Source: CBDUQI01 sp965369325
GTDB taxonomy: Bacteria; Pseudomonadota; Gammaproteobacteria; Steroidobacterales; JBCBZW01
Length of the DNA stretch: 10,347 nucleotides
Direction: 5' to 3'
NCBI GenBank assembly: GCA_965369325.1
Contig: CBDUQI010000210.1
Location: 1 to 10,347, forward strand
Below, in pieces: positions 7,859 through 10,347 of the stretch. The notes beneath the pieces are model-generated. The model was given only the letters and a program-made list of their open reading frames with translations. It was not told the origin of the DNA and made no database searches. Made by a program: the position numbers and the translations under genes. Position 1 is the first letter of the stretch. Each line of letters starts with the position of its first letter.

Positions 7859-7987
7859 GATGTGGGACGAGCAAACAAGACGAAAACCGATGTTGTTGTT
7901 ACGGTTGTCCGGATCGTTGTTGATACGGTTGTTAGCACGCGCGTTGCCCTGGTTGTTGTTCCAGGAGCCGCCGCGCAACACACGAGA
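7859..7987 (-). repeat. DGR template repeat (TR)
   Basis: This is a non-coding 129-bp copy of the VR segments, in the orientation of the NACHT gene and opposite to the TIR gene. Read in VR frame it gives RVLRGGSW, then NNNQGNARANNRINND, then PDNRNNNIGFRLV. It has 12 AAC codons and 31 adenines, all in the central and 3' part; the first 27 bases and the stretch coding GFRLVCSS contain none. AAC-rich templates are typical of DGRs because mutation of the two adenines can reach many residues but never a stop. Homology to both VRs begins at TCTCGTG and ends at CATC. The flanks are unrelated to the genes. It should be transcribed and copied by an adenine-error-prone RT, with the cDNA replacing VR1 or VR2; no RT gene is in view. 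Confidence 0.95.
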
Positions 7988-8003
7988 CTCGATGCCGGGC
8001 TGC

Positions 8004-8023
8004 CCCGCCAGTTTACTGGCGGG
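8004..8023 (-). other. Hairpin just upstream of the template repeat
   Basis: A perfect 8-bp stem (CCCGCCAG at 8004-8011, CTGGCGGG at 8016-8023) with the loop TTTA lies 16 bp before the TR on the minus strand. No T tract follows in either direction, so it is unlikely to be a simple terminator. It could fold at the 5' end of the TR RNA or act as a cruciform in DNA. Known DGRs use hairpins near VR and structured RNA around TR, but I cannot assign this one. Confidence 0.4.
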
Positions 8024-8026
8024 ACC

Positions 8027-8056
8027 AGCATACACCACGGGTTGGAGGTTGGGTAA
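8027..8056 (-). promoter_or_regulatory. Weak candidate promoter for the TR RNA
   Basis: On the minus strand TTACCC (plus 8051-8056) and TATGCT (plus 8027-8032) are spaced 18 bp apart, upstream of the hairpin and the TR. Transcription from here would start within or just before the 8004-8023 hairpin. The boxes match the consensus only partly, and read-through from the NACHT gene could equally supply the TR RNA. Confidence 0.22.
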
Positions 8057-8072
8057 TGTGAGCGCGATGGTG

Positions 8073-8101
8073 CGAAAATTTTCGACCGCGCTGCGCGCGG
8101 T
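8073..8101 (-). terminator. Hairpin plus AT palindrome after the NACHT gene
   Basis: On the minus strand, 15 bp after the NACHT stop codon, a 7-bp perfect stem (ACCGCGC/GCGCGGT, plus 8085-8091 with 8095-8101) with a 3-nt loop is followed directly by the 12-bp palindrome CGAAAATTTTCG (8073-8084). The short T run makes it a possible weak terminator. It also lies 21 bp beyond the 3' end of VR2, where studied DGRs carry a hairpin/cruciform that aids homing. No equivalent hairpin was seen right after VR1. Confidence 0.4.
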
Positions 8102-8116
8102 ACAGTGTGCAGCGGT

Positions 8117-10347
8117 TCACAAGATGGGGGACGAGCAAACAAGACGACAACCGATGAGGCCGTCACGGTAGACCGGATCGCTGTAGATACGGAGGTTAGC
8201 ACGCGCGCGGCCCTGGAAGTCGAGCCAGCAGCCGCCGCGCAACACACGAGACACGCTACCCTGAGCCTGCGTCTTGTCGGGGTGATGATACTCGTTTAGG
8301 CACCATTCCCAGAGGTTCCCTGCCAGATCCATGACGCCTTCGGGTGATGCTCCTTCGGGGAGTAACCCGACGGCAGTGGTTCTTTCTATTCGCGATTCAC
8401 GCGTGTTGGCGTACCCGTTTTGCCAGGCATCGCCCCAGGGATAGGTGCGACCGTTTTCACCACGTGCGGCCCGCTCATATTCCCATTCGCCGGGCAAGCG
8501 CACGTCCAGACCTGTACGCTTGCTCAGCCACGCGCAGAACGCCATCGCTTCGAACCAGCTCACCATCTCGCGCGGGTGGTTAGGCAACGCCCACCGTGGT
8601 GGCTCTGGCTGGCGGTGCCCGGTCGGTACGTCCAGATCTTGCCACCAGCGGTCATCGGCGTAGCCACCATCGGCGATGAACGCCTGGAACTGCGCATTGG
8701 TCACCAAGTGCTTGGCGATCGAAAACGGCGCCACCTGACGGGTAGTATCTTTACCGTCCTGGTAGACAAAGCGCCCACCGGGTATCGCCACCCATTCGAT
8801 TTGCGGGACGTCGGCAGGCGTCAACCCCACACCTGTGCGTCCATCCAGGTCCAGCGCACCCAGCGCGCGCCCGACAGCCGCCCGCGCGCGAATGTTCGGT
8901 TCCCTGTTGGCGCCTTCTAATCTGGGTTGCCACGCACGGGTCAGGCTTTTCATCAGGGCGGGTCGGTCGCCGATTAACGCACCGCTGCGCAAAACACACG
9001 CCGTAGCGACCTCTGGTTGGGCGTCGCGCAGCCAGTTCACAACCGGGTAGCAATCCTCAGCATAGAGTCCTGCCAGCAGGATCGCTGCCTCCTCCCAGCC
9101 GGTACGCTCCCACCATCGGGCTTCCGGCCAGAACAGTGACGCATCTGCAGGCGGGGTGGCCTCGAGCCGTTGGCGCATGGCCAGCGCCGCAAAGTACTCC
9201 TGAAACAATTGATGTCGGAAGTGAACATCGGCGCCGCCCTCAATCAGGGTGGTGTCCTCTGCGTACTTCATGCTCGCCTTGCTGCCCAGCGCCTGCACGG
9301 CGACCTCGCGAGGGATTGTTGTGGCGGCCCCTTCTTCGCGCGCATCCGTTGTGTGCTCGCCTTGCAGTTTCCCCGCCAGCGCGGTGAGCCCGTCGAGCAG
9401 CGCCTGTCCGGCATCGGTAGGAATGGGGGTGCCCGTCGGTGTTCTGGTGAGCAGGTTTTCACGTGCGAGCAACCGGTAGATAAACACACGAAACAGCTCA
9501 CCCCGGTTGCTGGGCAATTCACCCTCATCAAGCACCCACACCTGATACAACATGGTGAGCATGAAGGGGTTGCCCGCCAGGCGCACCAGGCTGCGCGGGT
9601 CGCGGACGCAGTCGCGCCATATCTGGTCCTGCGCAACGGTTGTTTTGGCGTAGGCAGCCTCGCCTTCGCGGATGTCGTTGGCCCGCCAGAAAAACGCTTC
9701 ATCCAGGCCGCAGTCCCGCCAGATGTCGAACACTTCTGCCAGCCGCTCATCACCCGCGAGTTGCCAGAACAGTTGATCCGCGGCACCGGCTTTTGTGTGC
9801 TCCTCGCTTTGCGCCAACCAGTGTGTCAATACCGCGCGGACCCGTGGGGGGGACAACGGTTCCAGCGTGAGGGTATCCAGTTGCAGATTGATGTCGGCGG
9901 TGTAGTCGTCGCGTCGGCAACACACAACCACCGGCGTGTTAGGCGGCATCTGGCTCAGTAGCTGGCGAAGTTGCTGGGCTTTGCTGTGGCGCTTGCCGGT
10001 GGGCACTTCGTTGAGGCCGTCCAGCAGCAGGATGATCCTGCCGCCAATTAGATTTGCTTCAAGCTCGCTCAGTTCTGGCGTGTTCTGGCGCAGAAATTCG
10101 ATCAGCGGCTCGTCACCGCGCCACGCGTTCAACGCGCAAAGCAGCGGGAGGGGGATGTTGGCGTCGTGTTGTGCCCGCTGCGCCAGCTTTGTCGCCAGGC
10201 GTCGCAGCGTGGTGCTCTTGCCCGCGCCTGGGTCGCCCAGCAAGACGACCTGGGGGATCTCGTGGAAAGCCGTCAATATGTCTTCGTAGGGCTTGCCGTC
10301 CTGCGCGCGGGTATCGGCGCTGGTTTGCTCGGGCACTTGGACAGCGA
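8117..10347 (-). CDS. NACHT NTPase - FGE-sulfatase/C-type-lectin protein, DGR target 2, 5'-truncated by window edge
   Basis: This is a NACHT-type STAND NTPase. Numbered from the GTG at 10336, Walker A is GDPGAGKST (34-42) and Walker B IILLLDGLNE (101-110). A VVVCCRRDDY sensor-like strand lies near 136-145 and the helical-domain motif FRHQLFQEYFAA at 373-384. A short linker with RALGALD leads to an FGE-sulfatase domain (~512-739): WVAIPGGRF, TNAQFQAF, SWFEAMAFC, EWEYERAARGE, YPWGDAW, MDLAGNLWEW and RVLRGGCW, ending in VR2. The frame stays open to the window edge with no stop, and Walker A would be unusually close to the GTG, so the true N-terminus and probably an effector or recruitment domain lie beyond 10347. 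It is convergent with the TIR gene and shares its C-terminal domain. A role as a ligand sensor in defence or signalling is inferred from architecture. Confidence 0.92.
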   Translation of the reverse strand, partial: AVQVPEQTSADTRAQDGKPYEDILTAFHEIPQVVLLGDPGAGKSTTLRRLATKLAQRAQHDANIPLPLLCALNAWRGDEPLIEFLRQNTPELSELEANLIGGRIILLLDGLNEVPTGKRHSKAQQLRQLLSQMPPNTPVVVCCRRDDYTADINLQLDTLTLEPLSPPRVRAVLTHWLAQSEEHTKAGAADQLFWQLAGDERLAEVFDIWRDCGLDEAFFWRANDIREGEAAYAKTTVAQDQIWRDCVRDPRSLVRLAGNPFMLTMLYQVWVLDEGELPSNRGELFRVFIYRLLARENLLTRTPTGTPIPTDAGQALLDGLTALAGKLQGEHTTDAREEGAATTIPREVAVQALGSKASMKYAEDTTLIEGGADVHFRHQLFQEYFAALAMRQRLEATPPADASLFWPEARWWERTGWEEAAILLAGLYAEDCYPVVNWLRDAQPEVATACVLRSGALIGDRPALMKSLTRAWQPRLEGANREPNIRARAAVGRALGALDLDGRTGVGLTPADVPQIEWVAIPGGRFVYQDGKDTTRQVAPFSIAKHLVTNAQFQAFIADGGYADDRWWQDLDVPTGHRQPEPPRWALPNHPREMVSWFEAMAFCAWLSKRTGLDVRLPGEWEYERAARGENGRTYPWGDAWQNGYANTRESRIERTTAVGLLPEGASPEGVMDLAGNLWEWCLNEYHHPDKTQAQGSVSRVLRGGCWLDFQGRARANLRIYSDPVYRDGLIGCRLVCSSPIL
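8123..8152 (-). other. Candidate IMH end of VR2
   Basis: This is the 3' conserved tail of VR2, coding for the last residues before the stop. It matches VR1's tail apart from one T-to-G change (Phe to Cys codon). Like VR1 it has CCC-C-CATC where the template has CCC-A-CATC. The shared VR-versus-TR difference fits the IMH/IMH* distinction of studied DGRs; its role here is inferred. Confidence 0.55.
8123..8251 (-). repeat. DGR variable repeat VR2
   Basis: These 129 bp align without gaps to the template repeat and form the last codons of the NACHT gene (residues 696-738 counted from the GTG at 10336). Of 21 differences from the template, 19 fall at template adenines. The two exceptions are TCC to TGC (Ser to Cys at 703) and TTT to TGT (Phe to Cys at 730). 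VR1 keeps the template bases at both sites, so these arose in VR2. Diversified residues include L705, D706, F707, R710, L715, Y718, S719, V722, Y723, D725, G726 and L727. VR2 has fewer background changes than VR1, suggesting it was rewritten more recently. Confidence 0.95.

Larger units (their letters stand above)
6937..8725. repeat. Large imperfect inverted repeat formed by two paralogous FGE-sulfatase domains
   Basis: Arms 6937-7542 (plus, from FRMAKYSVTNAQFQAF) and 8123-8725 (minus, from FSIAKHLVTNAQFQAF) encode nearly the same ~200-residue domain in convergent genes. They differ by a single-codon indel near the start. Long blocks match exactly or almost so in protein, such as RWWQDLDVP, SWFEAMAFC, EWEYERAARGEN, ANTRESRI and GASPEGVMDLAGN. 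A segment around GGTGGCAAGATCTGGACGTA is identical in DNA. The arms enclose ~580 bp holding the DGR template repeat. The arrangement points to domain duplication or exchange between the two sensors. Confidence 0.85.

Noticed and set aside
7484..8038. A 184-codon open frame on the minus strand running through the TR and into antisense of VR1
   Set aside because: It is open because the TR keeps the VR reading frame. It has no RBS, no coherent domain besides the TR copy and the RT-like fragment, and it ends inside the antisense of another gene.
7418..8056. Long plus-strand open frame across the TIR gene end and the spacer
   Set aside because: It is the wrong frame of VR1 and the antisense of the TR, with low-complexity valine-rich translation from the AAC run. 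No RBS or family resemblance.
7859..8251. CRISPR array or tandem repeat
   Set aside because: There are only three copies, 129 bp each, in mixed orientation and mostly within genes, with differences focused on adenines; no short regular repeat-spacer pattern exists.
8117..10347. Reading the FGE-sulfatase domains as active formylglycine-generating enzymes
   Set aside because: The paired catalytic cysteines near the C-terminus of true FGE are not present, no sulfatase gene lies nearby, and the C-terminus is a DGR target, so a binding fold is more likely.

Overview
The window looks like part of a proteobacterial chromosome, most likely gammaproteobacterial. Coding GC is high, and it carries a DUF1800/DUF1501 pair and a DUF3015/DUF4105 pair, a combination common in that class. 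This placement is inferred from gene families; no rRNA, tRNA or taxonomic marker is present. No insertion sequence, CRISPR array or tRNA was recognised.

Layout: (1) positions 1-2260 hold a plus-strand operon: the 3' part of a DUF1800 gene, then a Tat-exported DUF1501 gene ending in a strong intrinsic terminator. (2) Positions 2309-4727 hold a minus-strand pair, a small secreted DUF3015 protein followed by an overlapping DUF4105 (Lnb_N-type) envelope protein. (3) A 235-bp divergent intergenic region follows. (4) Positions 4963-10347 hold an accessory island with two convergent STAND-type NTPase genes. One is TIR-nSTAND1-FGE-sulfatase/C-type-lectin fold on the plus strand. The other is NACHT-FGE-sulfatase fold on the minus strand, running off the right edge.

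The island is the notable part. The 3' ends of both NTPase genes and a non-coding copy between them form three colinear 129-bp repeats. The middle copy (7859-7987, minus) is rich in AAC codons. The two gene-borne copies (7414-7542 plus; 8123-8251 minus) differ from it almost only where it has adenine: 21 of 26 differences in one, 19 of 21 in the other. This is the signature of a diversity-generating retroelement (DGR): one template repeat (TR) and two variable repeats (VR1, VR2). Diversification falls on the C-terminal C-type-lectin face of two proteins built like immune or conflict-system sensors.

No reverse transcriptase or Avd gene lies in the window. Only a short possible RT C-terminal remnant is seen next to the TR, so the RT must be supplied from elsewhere or has been lost. 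The model, which is inference, is that the hypermutated lectin domain samples ligands, the STAND/NACHT NTPase acts as a switch or scaffold, and the TIR domain (and an unseen N-terminal domain of the NACHT protein) acts as effector. The 565 bp between the two genes (7552-8116) hold the TR, several hairpins and the RT-like fragment; I see no intact gene there.
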